In this document: piece after piece, positions 34,514-47,000 of the stretch
Layout: the number at the start of each line of letters is the position of its first letter
Numbering within the stretch: the stretch's first letter is position 1
From: Volvariella volvacea V23
Taxonomy: Eukaryota; Basidiomycota; Agaricomycetes; Agaricales; Pluteaceae
Reading direction: 5' to 3'
Assembly: GCA_000349905.1 (NCBI GenBank)
Contig: KB722780.1
Coordinates: 31,200 to 95,199 of the forward strand
Length of the DNA: 64,000 nt
Program-made: the position numbers and the translations under genes
The notes under the pieces: generated by a model
Databases searched by the model: none
What the model saw: only the letters and a program-made list of their open reading frames with translations
Told to the model about the DNA's origin: nothing

Positions 34514-34912
34514 ACCCCTGGTGCATAACCGTTTAGGACACTTACTCAATGGACATTATACTTATACGTATACACCCTGTAAAGCCGTAGTCTAATACAT
34601 GATGTTGCTAAGTGATTGAATACGTCAAATTGCTCCAGTCGTCAGCGGATTCTCGACATGAGGTCATCGTTGAGCGTACTCCGGGCGAATAGTAACAGAT
34701 GCCGAGAATGCCGGAGGCAGAGGTCAGGGGCTTGGCTGCTCGTTAAGCATCTCGGAGAGGGCTATCACTTGCTTGGGCACTTCTACTCCACTGAGGTACA
34801 CAGCGCGGAGCAGAACATCAGGGGGATCGTCTTCCCTTATTCAGCCCAGACTATTTACACTATCCAAGGAATTGAGGGTGGAGCGCTTCTGAACTTGAAC
34901 AGTGGTTCTGCT

Positions 34913-34930
34913 TGACCGTTGTGGGATTAT
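34913..34930 (+). promoter_or_regulatory. Shared upstream element, lectin 2 copy (18 bp)
   Basis: TGACCGTTGTGGGATTAT, identical to 33035-33052, lies 158 bases before the start of the second lectin gene. A TATA-like ATAAATA follows at 35023-35029, 66 bases before the start codon. The conserved order of element, TATA and gene suggests co-regulation of the pair. Confidence 0.5.
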
Positions 34931-35088
34931 TGAATTAGGATCTGAGGGTAGGGATCAAAAGACTGTGGAGTAGGATGAGTTAGTTGGATTCACGAAACTC
35001 GGTCCAAGACTTTTGAAGGAGAATAAATACCAAGAGTGAAATTCTGGCTTGAGCAAGGCCTCGTTTGCAGATCATCTCTTCTACGGTC

Positions 35089-36353
35089 ATGTATTCTCTT
35101 CGTCTCCCGCTCCTCGCGACATCCTTTCTTGCTATAAACCCCATACTGTCCACTCTCTGCCGGAGTATCATAATCAGGAATGAATGCCCCTTGCCTATCA
35201 ACTTGATCATCAATGGGGAGTCGCAAGGCCCGCTGTACGCCAACGGAGGGGAAACCCAGAGGGAGTACCCTGACTGGTGGAGCGGGTTCATCTACACGGA
35301 TGCTGCGAGAGGTGGCGCCCCAAACACCGATGGGTTGACCCGTGCTGGATTCTATGGGGAGGTAGGTTGCCCGAGCGGCTTCATCCCGAGGCTTACGTTG
35401 ATGTGAGCCTAATATCTCGTATACGCATAGGACGACTACTATTATATCGTGATTGACCAGGAGGACTTTAGCGTCGGCGCCAGCATTTCGACTAACGGAA
35501 CTCAGGTTAGCACTTTCCAGTAATCGTAGTTCATGCTATGTTTCCGGCCACTTACCACTTTATTTCAGGATGAGGGGTTCTGCGGCGAGATTGAATGCAA
35601 CACTGTGGATTGCGAGAATGCGTTCAGGACACCTCCTACTAATTTCCCGCCTCCCACTGATGAGCCCCCCCGAACCACCGGTCTTTGGCTGTCCCCAGAA
35701 CGCCGAATACACTGTAACGTCAGTCTATATTTTTCGCAGTTTATCACGGTGAACTAACGATTTTACTCTAGGTTCTGTCCCACGAATGAATTCCCGCACG
35801 ATACATTCTTTACAATCCATCCAAATGGCAACCCAGATAAGTGTCTTGACGTTCAAGGTGCCCAGTACGAAAATGACACCCCCGTACAGATGTGCGTTGT
35901 GCTCTGTGAGAGATGAGTTTGCTTCTCACGAGGCTCAGCTACGATTGCAATGGTACTGGAGCTCAACGTTGGAGGGTTAACGGCGGAGCAACCCAAATCT
36001 TTGTTGATGGCACTAATTTTTGCCTCGACGCCGGTGCTAGTAAGTCGTATGAGCTTCCGTTGATATAGTAATTGGCATGGTTATGCCATAGGCCCTGGAA
36101 GCGGTGTCGGCATGAAAATTTGGCAATGCTACGATGACCTCCCTGCGCAAGAGTGGTTCTATACAGATCAAGCAACAATCCAGTTGGACGGCCAAGATAT
36201 GCACACGCACCAATCCTTTTAATTATCATTCTAACATTGTCCATTTTAGGTCAATGCTTAGACTTGACAGACGGGGGACTGTGGAACGGCAACCAAGTGC
36301 AAACCTGGGAGTGCGCCCCGGGCAACCCTAATCAAATTTGGACTGTAGCATGA
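35089..36353 (+). CDS. Secreted two-domain lectin 2, paralogue of lectin 1
   Basis: Same seven-exon plan and domain order as the gene at 33234. The signal peptide MYSLRLPLLATSFLAINPIL precedes the thaumatin-like part (IIIRNECPLPINLIINGESQ, then GPLYANGGE, TRAGFYGE and FCGEIECNTVDCENAF). After a Pro-rich linker comes the trefoil, with NPDKCLDVQGAQYENDTPVQ, YDCNGTGAQRW, NFCLDAG, VGMKIWQCYDDLPAQEWFY and CLDLTDGGLWNGNQVQTW, ending NQIWTVA-stop. The first domain has diverged much more from its twin than the trefoil has. A single N-glycosylation sequon pattern (NDT) is visible. It ends only about 250 bases before sec61. No break was seen. Sugar specificity is unknown. Confidence 0.86.
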
Positions 36354-36605
36354 GCATTGGACTACATACGAACCTTTTGTTATTCGTTATAGCTATCGAA
36401 CCTGTTCAGGACAGTAATTAACCATACTTAAGCAATTGGACTTTTGGAATTTGGCGTGGCGTATGAGGTTGCTCGGCAAAAACCGACACGTGGAATCTGC
36501 TTACTAAGCTGCCACGTCCACGGTGAGTGATGTGGACAAAATCTGGTTTTGCCGCAAACAACTTGTCTTCACTCCTCCACCTCCTCGTCCGCTCCCCCGA
36601 CAACG

Positions 36606-38419
36606 ATGAGCGGCTGTAAGTCTTATTTTTTTTCGACGTTGCGGCTGGCGTTGACGACCCTCACTCACACAGTCCGGTTCCTCAATCTTGTTCGACCGTT
36701 CTTGCCTCTGCTGCCTGAGGTTGTTTCCCCGGATCGCAAGGTGAGAGCCAATTCGCATGTTCTCGCGCAACTGTTCATTCAACTGGTTCTTAAAGGTTCC
36801 CTTCACGCAAAAAGTAGCATGGACAGCAGTTACTCTGCTCATCTTCTTGGTTTGCTCTCAAGTCCCGCTGTACGGTATCGTGTCGTCAGACTCGTCAGAC
36901 CCGCTATACTGGGCTCGTGTCATCCTTGCATCCAATCGCGGAACCCTCATGGAACTCGGTATTACTCCTATTGTCACGTCTGGAATGATCATGCAACTAC
37001 TCGCTGGCGCAAATCTCATTGACGTGGATTTCAGTTTGAAGGAGGATCGCGCTCTTTTCAGTGGGGCTCAGAAACGTGAGTTGGCACTTTTTTCTCCAGT
37101 TTTATGAACTTTTTACGCGTCGTACAATTGGGATGATGTTCTTTTGGTTGTTGACGTGTCATACTAACGTTTGGTTTCGCCACCAGTGTTCGCACTCATC
37201 ATCTCCCTCGGTCAGGCAACCGTCTACGTTCTCACCGGTCTTTATGGTCAACCCCGAGATCTCGGCGCTGGCGTCTGCCTTCTCCTGGTCATTCAATTGG
37301 TTGTTGCTGCCCTCATTGTCATTCTCCTCGACGAACTCCTCCAGAAGGGCTACGGTCTCGGTTCAGGAATTTCTCTATTTATTGCTACCAACATCTGTGA
37401 GACTATCGTCTGGAAGGCGTTCTCCCCCACCACTCTCAATACCGGTCGTGGGCCAGAGTTTGAAGGTGCTATCGTTGCACTCTTCCACTTGCTTTTCACC
37501 TGGAATGACAAGGGTCGTGCCCTCCGCGAGGCTTTTTGGCGTGACCGTCTCCCCAACATTATGAACTTGATTGCAACCGTCGTTATCTTCGCTGTCGTTA
37601 TCTACCTCCAGGGCTTCCGCATTGAGATCCCTGTCAAGAGCAACAAGTTCCGTGGTCAACGTGGCTCATACCCTGTCAAGCTTTTCTACACCTCCAACAT
37701 GCCCATCATGCTCCAATCCGCCTTGACTTCAAACATCTTCGTCGTTTCTCAAATGCTCGCTCAACGCTTCCCCTCCAACATCTTGGTCAAGCTTCTCGGC
37801 GTCTGGGAGGTACGTGTGTCACCCTGCTTATTGATGTGCGTAACAACTCACCGCTTTTCAGCCTATGGACGACTCGCCTCAACTCCGTGCTGTTTCTGGC
37901 ATCGTCTACTACATGTCCCCTCCCCTTACCATGAAGGAGGCCATTCTTGATCCCATCCACACCGCCGTTTACATCACTTTCATGCTCACCGCCTGCGCGT
38001 TGTTCTCCAAGACTTGGATTGAGGTTTCCGGTTCTGGACCTCGTGATGTCGCCAAGCAGCTCAAGGAACAACAGTTGGTTCGTACACCAGTAACCTGCCT
38101 CAAAGATTCATTGTATTGATCAAGTACTAGGTTATGGCTGGTCACCGTGAGGGTTCTATGTACAAGGAACTCAAGCGCGTCATCCCCACTGCTGCCGCCT
38201 TCGGTGGTGCCATTTTGGGTCTCTTGTCCGTTGCTGCTGATCTTCTCGGCGCCATCGGTAGTGGTACTGGTATTCTCATGGCTGTTACCATCATCTACAG
38301 CTGTAAGTTTTATGTATACATCTGTCGGACTGATTCTCATGTTTTGCTTTCCAGACTGGGAAATCGGTATGCGCGAGTCTGGCGGACCAGAGATGGCTGC
38401 TCTCGGCGATCTCCTCTAA
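36606..38419 (+). CDS. sec61: Sec61 alpha, protein-conducting channel of the ER
   Basis: Core subunit of the Sec61 translocon, which threads secretory and membrane proteins through the ER membrane. 477 residues from seven exons (36606-36615, 36673-36740, 36796-37075, 37187-37809, 37862-38077, 38131-38302, 38355-38419), the usual length. The first exon holds only ten bases. The sequence starts [20 protein letters not shown] and continues with the plug and lateral-gate region ([20 protein letters not shown]), [20 protein letters not shown], the cytosolic loop [20 protein letters not shown] and [20 protein letters not shown]. It ends AALGDLL-stop. Ten membrane segments are expected. Introns are 51-111 bases. 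The gene is single copy and undamaged, and serves here as a check that the sequence quality is good. Confidence 0.97.
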
Positions 38420-39810
38420 AATGAAGACTTCGTCATCGTCACTATCGCCGAGCGTGCGACCTGAGTGGCTGTATATGTTATTATGTAGAGAGACTGGGTA
38501 GGGTGGACGAGTGGGTGGTGCATGACGGACGGGTACTTAATGTGTAATGGTCACTCATGCATGCACGTTCTGTTCGAACGAAAAACCTCTATAGCTTACT
38601 TGTACGAACCCCTAGTATCGGATTTGTCAGTGTGGGTACCACTCGGTCATTTGGGATTTCGTCTTTTCCTAATGAAAGCAAATTGACAACTCGGTATGAT
38701 GGGGCGATGCTTGTCTCTATTTGTACCTTCTCCAAACTCGCAGCTTGGCCATGTCAACTTGGATCCTCCAGAATCTAAACTATGCATTCGAATGCTCGAG
38801 GGAATGCGGAAGTCCTTGTCACCGATGGGTCAAAGGTTCGTAACTAGCATTTAGAACGCGGCAGTGCTAAGTGAAAGGAGTCATCACTTCAGTAATTATC
38901 ATATTCCTCAGGCATCCAAGTATTTTCACTCTCTTCGTAACCTCTACGGGCCACCATTTCAAGTTCCAAATGACAGGGCGGTTGATTGTGTACTGAACAT
39001 ACTAGATCAAGCCCGGGTATTTTCCAAATGCCGAAGAAATGAACATCAAGAACAATAATGATCGTTTCAATGGTTGGACAATCAGATATGTGATATCCTG
39101 ATTGACTTTTGAGTAACAATACAGAACCGGGGCGCAGGAAGCGGCTCGTGTCCGCGCAAGGGACGTAGAGGGGCAGCGCCATGTGCGTACGACTGGGGCG
39201 CTCAACCACCTCTTGCCAACGTGTTGGCTGATCGGGAGACAGGGTATAAATTCTTTAGATTCCACTGACGCTGCCGTAGCATCAATCGGTGATTTGAATA
39301 CAGTGTATAAGGTCCTTAATGGGCCGTCATTAACGGTAACGAAAAATGCTATCGGTGCACAACAGGTATGATGAGATGTCTGGATTTACAAGATGTAGTG
39401 CATAAGCGAGTCGAGGTTACAAAAGGAATACAGAGCAGACGGCGCCAATTGTAATGCCATGACGCATGACGCACTGTAAAGCTTTATGCCTGTGTATCTG
39501 CCAATCAGAAGGTAGAGTCTAGAACGCTTTCAATCTGCGTTCAAGTTAATCAGTGAGTCCAATACAATCACAGGGTTATCGTGCTGCCAAGACTGTGATA
39601 GCTTACCGCATAAGGTATCGATACAGCCATCTGAATGCATAGTGTGTGCCATGCTTCACGGGTGCTGATGCAACACAGGGCTGCACAACTTGTGGTCCCA
39701 ATACTCCCCTTCAAATCCTACATCGAAGGACTTGACTGCCTACCCACTTGACCGCATCCTCATCCTATTACCGACTCACATTAGCGCCAGCGAAGAGCCT
39801 TCTAGCAACG
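38420..39810. other. Spacer between sec61 and M43 copy D
   Basis: About 1.4 kb without a supported gene. Open frames under 110 codons carry no motif. Unlike the A-B-C array, no copy of the 14-bp intergenic repeat of the other protease genes was seen here. Confidence 0.4.
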
Positions 39811-40975
39811 ATGCTATTATCCACTTTCACAACCTTCCTCACGATGGCGATCTTGACAGCAGCAGCGCCAGGTACACTCATGTACAGCAACACCACATCG
39901 GGCGATAACCATCGGTGAGGCATCCCCCGACAACATTGATATCGTCGAGTTGTTGATTGAGAAATGGTGGATCTTTAGCCCTGACTGTGGCACAACGATA
40001 TCGGACGAACATCTGCGCAATGTCGAAAGAGTATTCCGAACTTTCCGTCTCCCTCCCAGCCTATTCCGCAATCCAGGGGATGATCCTGCTGTGATACCCG
40101 TCTACTGGCACGTTATCGCTGCAAATCGGACAGTAGAGGGTGGTTGGATCCCGTGAGTCGGTGAATCTCTTTCAATCAAAGTATATTCTTAACGTCAAAG
40201 CATGCTAGCCACGAGCAAATTACGGCACAAATGGAAGTACTAAATCAGGACTTTGCGGAAACTGGCCTAGTCTTTCAACACATCGAGACCTTTCGCGTTA
40301 TACAACCACATTGGTTTCTCCAAATTACAAACGACGATATGTATGTTTAACTTCCTATCACTGGAGTACAAGTGAAATAAAATCCTTCTGTGCCGTTAGA
40401 GAGTTGGAAATGGAAATGAAGCAGCGACTACGGAGAGGTGGGCCAGAGACACTGAATATTTACACACTTCGGTGGGTCCTCATCAGTTCATGCGTTCAAA
40501 CTCGCTCACTAGGCCAGCGATTAGTCTCTCCCTTCTCGGTCGTGCTGCATTCCCAGCAGATTACGATTCGGATCCCTACTGGGATGGGATAATTTTGAGC
40601 GACGGTACATTGCCCGGGGGGTTCCGGGCACCTTTCAACGGTGGCCGTACTTTGACTCACGAAGTTGGCCATTGGGTTGGGCTGTACCACACGTTCCAGG
40701 GAGGGTGCGATGGCGAGGGTGACCAAGTTAGCGATACGCCCGCTGAAGGCGAGCCGGGATATGGCTGCCCTGTCAATCGAGATAGTTGTCCTGGACAATC
40801 TGGGCTAGACCCGATTCGTAAGTGTCTGTGCTCCCCGGGTATAACAACAGAGTACTTATATTAACCAGACAACTTTATGGATTACGGTGACGACAACTGC
40901 CTCACACACTTTACTGAAGGACAAATAAAGCGTTTGCAAGACCAAATGAGGGCATACCGTGAGGTCACGGTTTAA
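39811..40975 (+). CDS. Secreted M43 metalloprotease, copy D (inverted)
   Basis: 297 residues from six exons (39811-39914, 39979-40152, 40209-40340, 40400-40471, 40513-40817, 40869-40975). The signal peptide MLLSTFTTFLTMAILTAAAP is followed by GTLMYSNTTSGDNHRPDCGT. The middle exons give HEQITAQMEVLNQDFAETG and LLGRAAFPADYDSD. The catalytic motif is HEVGHWVGLYH, then TFQGGCDGEGDQVSDTPAEG (one residue longer than the others at GEGD). The Met-turn exon has NFMDYGDDNCLTHFTEGQ and ends REVTV-stop. The intron positions match copies A, B and C, which lie 31 kb away on the other strand, so this is a relocated and inverted member of the same family. The splice prediction for this copy served as the template for judging the others. 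Confidence 0.93.
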
Positions 40976-43384
40976 CGTCCCTGGTTTCTAACAAGGATTG
41001 AGATAGACTGTCTTTCGGTGTTCTCTCTCAATTACGAGTTTCTCATCTAAATATCCGGATGAAATCATGTATCGTTTAGGATGTATTCGAAATGGCAAAT
41101 AGTAATTTCTCGTTCCCCTAGTCCTGGCGCATTTTCTTCACCGACCAGCCAAGCGGAGTCGACGTGTCCATCAGTTATACCGTGTTCTCTCCCGAGTTCC
41201 GAGTCAATTGATGCTTTCATCTAAAGCAAGGATTCCCTTATCACTTCATGCGTACTACTTTGACTCGCATAAAATCGGGAATAATGGTGTATGCTTCCAG
41301 AGCCCCAGTTGGTGATACCCTATACGACGAGCGGGCGCCCGAAGTTGTCAGGCAATGCATCTACTTTTCTCAACAACTGTTAGATCAACTAGTCAGGGCA
41401 AGAGCACGCTCGAAAGATACAGGGTACTAGCGCAGCTGCTTTCACGTCAAGTTACTCGATAGGGACAAAGACGTATACGGACAGCTGGATTGGGATTATT
41501 ACAACTCGCACTTTTTCCGGTGCCAAATCGAGGACGTCTTGTTTCGATATCCCACCTTTCAAAAAATCGGTTGGGATTAAACCTATCGGGATCAGGGTAC
41601 ATGCTTTAGTCATTTAGTATCCTTCTACGAAACGTGATGTCGATGTTCGCCGCAATGTAAATCACGACGCACCAAAATTTTTGACGAAACCACAGTACTT
41701 TCGGGAACTTAAAATCCCACAAAAATCTTCCATTTTGATACAATGCGGTAGACCTTGTTGTGAAGCCAAGTGATGGTGTTGCATTGAAACCAACGGATGG
41801 TGCGACCGGGTACCACCTCATAGGTTTTTTATCAACCCCGAGAGCTATGGGAGGGACTAACAATCACTAAAATCGGAAAGGTCAGATAGCTGCATCGACT
41901 TCGGCCTGGGCCTTTTTCCACATTTCCGGATTTTGAGAGCTAAAATACCATTTGCGATAGTTGCAACCACAAAGTCTCATTTGGAACGATTAAGGATAAA
42001 AGGCGGAGGGATTATTGCATCACTTCCGGCTTAAAGTAAAAAACAATGAGCTGCTGGGAGCGCTCTTACCAATATAGACCAGTCTTGCAACCCATTTCAG
42101 GGCTTGTCCTTGTTCATCAAAGTTGTCGCTAGTTACGATAGTCTTTAAACCATCCAACTTTAACAGGTCGAGGATGATAATGCCCTTTATTAGTACATGC
42201 AAATGCAGGATATCGAGGCCTAATATGCTGCAATCAGCAAACACAGCGGATATTCTCTGGATTGACGTACCATATGCCTTTGCCCATTGTGCATATGTTG
42301 CCCTTCGTGACTTTTGGGGATATCGAGAACGTTGCCGATAAACCACTTAAGTGGCAGGTGACAAGAATCGACAAAAAGGTCGACCCAACAGTAAGGGTGC
42401 CCGTTTGGAAAGAGGGGTAAGAGCTTATCGATTGCAATCGTTGTCCCAGGGAAATGGAGACTCATTGTCCTGTTTTAGTATATATTAGGAAGCGGGCGCT
42501 GCTGGTCCCCAGCCACTATTGCTGCCAGGTGACAGGTACGCAGGATGGCTTCGAGAATAGGTTCGGGGTAAGAAACGGCACGCGGTGAATCGGTTGACGG
42601 GTTCGAGAAGAAGCAACACGCTGGGAGTGTAGGTAATTGTGCGTTTCGATGTGAACGGCGGGTCTTATAAGGGCTTGACTGATGGTACCGACGTACGCAT
42701 CAACCCGCTGGAAATAAAGGTGTAAGCTAAAGGAGTATGCAAAAGACCGTGCAACTTTCCCAGAGCGTCTTTTGGAAGGGACGAACCCTGATCATGAGAT
42801 GAACAACCATGTTTTGCTCCCGATTCGGCGATAGGACGAGACCCCGCTCGTAGAAAATCAAATTGCCTTCCAGCGGCCGACGAGCGTGTCAGGATTGAGA
42901 TGAACCCGCTCTGTCTTCCTGAAGCGGTCCGACATTTCGATAGAACACGAGGCGGCAAAGGGCGAGCGAACGCGGAATGTCGATATTCCGGCCCCACGAC
43001 AACGAGAGCGATGCACGTTTGATGGGAGTCTGCCTCTTGCTGATCCAACGTCTTGTCGTTATCCGGCTGAAAAGCGAGTCAAGGAAGGCATCGTTCGCTA
43101 AGCTCATAACACGGCCACAAGCGGAGGATAGCGCGGCAGTTTCCTTGTAGAAGCCAGTTCACAGCAGGATGCGTGATCACTCCGTTCCCGGGGGTCCACA
43201 ATTTGAAAGTTAGAGTCCTAGCTTACAGAAAGGATGGCGTAGAAACAACGCCCAATGGTGGGCGATTGCTGTTCGGTCCGGCGGACCGCGACGAGACCGG
43301 GTCATGCCGGATGGCACTTCACCATGGATCGTCAAACCGTCAATCCCAAGACGCGAGGAATCGGCATCAACGCATAGGGACCGA
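40976..43384. other. Gene-poor stretch; scattered decayed frames
   Basis: No credible gene. Around 42020-42465 (minus) three overlapping frames hold protein-like pieces (for example LPLFPNGHPYCWVDLFVDSC and KGIIILDLLKLDGLKTIVTS) that cannot be joined into one reading frame with good splice sites. They could be an old pseudogene, but I recognise no family. A 127-codon minus-strand frame at 42665-43048 has no motif. Confidence 0.35.
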
Positions 43385-44960
43385 CTGTGCACCTCTCGAG
43401 ACGTGTCCTTTGGAGGTTCTTCATATCATTCTTGGCTACATTCAGCTTCTTTTGAACCTGCCTCTGGTCTCACGCTCTGCATTCAGTTGCCACTCTGCGA
43501 CATTTCTCTTTTTTCCCGGCGGAACCCCCGACATAATGATCGTATCCGGAGCTTTCTACTTGTGTCCGACTATGACCAAACGAGGACTCAGGACCCTCCA
43601 GCACCCAGGTTGACCAACCTTTTCATGCACGCCCAGTACTTGACTGTACGCGTCAAATCTCCCAACGTATACGACATCCTCTTTTACTCGGGCCTATCCC
43701 CGGTTTTTTCTGCGTTGAAAAGCCTTCGTTCCTTGAAATCTCTTACCCTCAGATGGTTCCTTCCACGGGTCAGAGGTTGTGGGTCGAATCGCCTTGTTTT
43801 GGATCTCCAAGAGTTCATCTGCTCCTGCATACTCACGGCCACTGGTGGCACCTTGGAACGACTCATCATCCACCCCACTATCAGCGATTCTGTCGTCGAT
43901 CTCTCTGGTCATCGCGTTGCATTGCCACCGGACATCGTTTCGAGTTTTGTTGCACATTGTTTTATGAAGATGAAAACTCTGAAAAAGTTTGGATTTGAGT
44001 TCGATGAGCATGGCAGGAACTTTCAGTTTCTCGATTGCGTACCAAAGGATATGAAAGCTGACGTGTGGAAGATTATTCTGGTATCGAGGAACTGTTGTTC
44101 AAGGACACCTGCCCTTTGAGCACTTCCACTCTGGAGTTGCTTGCGGCCTCTTGTCATACTCCGAAGCGTCTCAGCCTCCACGGTATTAAATGTCCTCTGA
44201 TCATCAACGATGCATTTCAGTTCTGCGATTTGATGCACCTTATGATAACCACTTTACCATCTCACGCGATCCTTGATAACCTCTGGTCGACCCTTCTCGC
44301 TATCGGCACAAAGTCCTTGACGTCGACCCAGGTCACACCTTCTTTCGTCAACTTTCTAAATTCGTTCACTGGCTTGAAGACCTTGATCATTGCTTCGCTC
44401 AGACGAGAGTCTAGATTGATGAATCACACATCCCCCACTTCTCTTTCGGTGCTCGGACGGGAATTCTTCACTGGGGCTCTTCTTCGCCACGCGCCAACCC
44501 TTCAACATTTCTCTGTTTCTTTCGCGCTTGAAGTGTACATCATCCCAGGATGGACGTACACGCCCTGTTACTTCATCTCCAACTTTGCTCGAATGTCGAG
44601 TCTGCGTCATCTGGCCTTGCATCCTAGCGAAATAAGGAGCGAGAAAGTGGATCTGGAAGTTGTAATTTTTGGCCTACCAAGCGATTCCTGACGGCATCGA
44701 TGAATGCGATTCCATCGAAGTTGACTCAACTAAAGACACTCCCCAAAAGTCGATGTCTGCCGGCCGTCTCTTCTCTCGAATTCCTAGAGATACACTGGCC
44801 CGAGGAGAGATTCATAAACCCCACGGACCACGAAAAATGGCTTGCGGCTGTTGGAGAATTGTTGGACGAGGTCATCTCAGAAGCTGGCGTGGCGTGCCGG
44901 AGGATCTGATTCTGCAATCGGGGGCGTATCAAAGGACGCTGCTTGATGACGGGCTGTGAG
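43385..44960 (+). pseudogene. F-box/LRR pseudogene, several frameshifts
   Basis: Broken relative of the intact F-box/LRR gene at 51853-53546. It starts with CPLEVLHIILGYIQ and LVSRSAF, an F-box remnant. Pieces then match the intact protein in order but in different frames: LTNLFMHAQYL, SCILTATGGTLERLIIHP, then after a shift near 44075 GIEELLFK, LDNLWSTLLAIGTKSL, TPSFVNFLNSFTGLKTL and REFFTGALLRHAPTLQHFSV. Further shifts follow near 44680 and 44710 (SSLEFLEIHWPEERF), and one near 44910 (PEDLILQSGAYQ). The intact gene has the corresponding ATGGTLESLTIAP, LKNLWKTLLHAG-like, FFTSALASHASTLQHLSI and SFESLEIHWPES. I count at least four frame changes, none of which an intron with GT..AG ends explains. 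It is on the opposite strand to its intact relative. Confidence 0.85.
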
Positions 44961-45753
44961 GCTATGAAAAGCTTTCGAGTTGACGGCAAGAAGAATGGGT
45001 TGTTGGGTACGATTTATATTGTAGGTTGAAGCTTTTGTCGAGTTGAACACCTAGATGATGTCCATGCGAATATCCCTCCTGTTTGGACGCCTGTAAGACC
45101 CAAGGTCGACATCGTTATTCCGATGGCGTGCCTCTCCATACTCTTCACCGCCCTGTTGGCTACGGGATATGCGCGGAGGCTTCTCTCTTCTTCCGTCTTC
45201 GTGGCCTGGAAGACAATTGGGTAGGAGGGGTTCTTGTGTAGCGCGGCACCTCCATTCCACCTTGTGGCGACACTCGCCAACGAAGTCACTTTTCAAAACT
45301 CAAGCGGACCTACAGTATCCTCGTAATTTTGTCTTCACAATGACATGAAAAAAATGTAGAATCAACGATAGTCTGGACAACAACAACCGCCAAAACCTTC
45401 GAGTGCGTCGTATACACTTAATTATTGTTTGAATTTTTTTCTGCATATCGCTGAACGTGAAGGCGGACTGTAGGCGCTCATTTGGCGGTTGTGTATCTCC
45501 TCAGGTAACAATGCCGACCCACCTGCGACTATTGGTGTCGCTTTTGGAAGTCGATTGGGATGAAGGGGTAGAAAGGGCGAGAGGCAGGATCAAAATGGTT
45601 CCCCAAAACGCTTCCCCCCATACGCTCTTGGGTCGCGCAAGGGTCCGAGAACGATTTTTTCACGCTCTATATCCCGTTCGTTGCTATACCTGCATTTCTG
45701 GAGCTGCCCCAATTGAATTTCACTTCTTCTTATTTGACTCGCCACACGAAATA

Positions 45754-47000
45754 ATGAAAGCAGAAGGGACTTCATCATCAGTCACTTTTAAACGTACCAC
45801 AAGAATACCTAGAAAGAAAGATTTGAATCGCCCATACTGCACTTCAAAGCCCAAAAAACGTATGCGGCATCCAACTACCACCCTGATTATGCACGCAACG
45901 GTTCGTGGTTGATAACTCGCTGCTACTATAGGAAAAAGGAACACCGATGACGACGACTATAACGCAAAACCGACACAAAAAGTTGGACCGCGAAAGCAAA
46001 GGCCAAGAAGAAGAAAAACCAAGGAACACAATGTCGAGGATAATAAAGATTGGGATGAAAGCACTATTATTACGGTCGAGCATTCCGTTTTAGATCGGGC
46101 GACGAATATTCGTGAGTATTGCACCCTCTCATAGCTGTCTGGAATATTAAACCTCGTTTTTGGTGTTTTTTCAAGTATTTGGATCGTCTCCACTTTCCAG
46201 TACCTCTCTAAACCACGAAGATGATCAAGGAGTGCGAAAATGCTGCTCTAGGTCTAGATTTGCGCCTCTTTATCTAGGTTGGACGTGCAGCTTATTAGTC
46301 TTCTCTGTTACAGCACCTCGGATCAGCCATGCCTCTCAGACGGATGCCACATTCACGGACTACAGAGCGGCGTGATCGATCATCCTCCAAGTGTACCTTT
46401 TTACAATCTCCCTCCTCTAAGCCGGCCACCACCAGACTCTGGTCTCCCCATTGTTTGCCCAACCGCGATAGACTACAGGCTTTTTGTCGGTCCTGCTCCT
46501 CCAGCTAAAGACGGCAGCGAACCTATATTACCTATATTGCTGCAAGAGGCGAACTACCTGCTGCGTCCACAAATGCTTACAACGCGAGGTAAGACACTGT
46601 TTGCTAAACGATATTCGTTACTGAGATTTGTCTCCTCTGCGCCGCCACACTTGCATCCCGTTTGTTGTTCTTAGAAGGCGCAATGAAATTTTTTGATGAC
46701 CCGGAGCAAGAAGAGTTCGAAGACGCACATATCAAAATCGTGGACCCAGATTTACAATTTGACTCTACGGAAATCGTTGGGCTGGCCGACCCAACTAATG
46801 CGGAGCTCTCGGATATATATGAGCTTGGTATGGGGATACCTGACTTGATTGATGTCGCTACTGGAAAGGAGAAATTGCCTTGGGAACAGCGGGAGCACCC
46901 GTTACGCCCGTTCTTTCAGAGGCTGCTTGGTTTGGAATCGCCACTCTCGGCGTTTGAGAGTTGGTGTAAAAGAGCGAATGAGCAAAGAGATGAATCTTGA
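45754..47000 (+). CDS. Small basic, probably nuclear hypothetical protein
   Basis: Function unknown. Proposed exon 1 runs from the ATG at 45754 to 45859 and splices (intron 45860-45931, GTATGC..TATAG) to give SKPKKRKRNTDDDDYNAKPT, in which PKKRKR is a classical nuclear localisation signal. A second basic run follows (GPRKQRPRRRKTKE), then DWDESTIITVEHSVLDRATN up to a donor at 46112. One or two middle exons between 46178 and 46400 are uncertain. The two last exons are well supported: one with FYNLPPLSRPPPDSGLPIV and LRPQMLTTR ends at 46588, and the next starts at 46675 with EGAMKFFDDPEQEEFED and ends ANEQRDES-stop. The acidic C-terminal part (DLQFDSTEIVGLADPTNAEL) looks folded. The composition suggests a nucleic-acid-binding or chromatin-related role, but no domain is recognised. 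The first ATG and the middle exons could be wrong. Confidence 0.5.

Noticed and set aside
33234..36353. Ricin-like similarity taken as a possible ribosome-inactivating toxin
   Set aside because: Only the sugar-binding trefoil fold is present. The partner domain is thaumatin-like and no N-glycosidase chain was seen.
42020..42465. Overlapping minus-strand frames near a good-looking 60-base intron
   Set aside because: The intron joins frames that run into stops, and no family was recognised.
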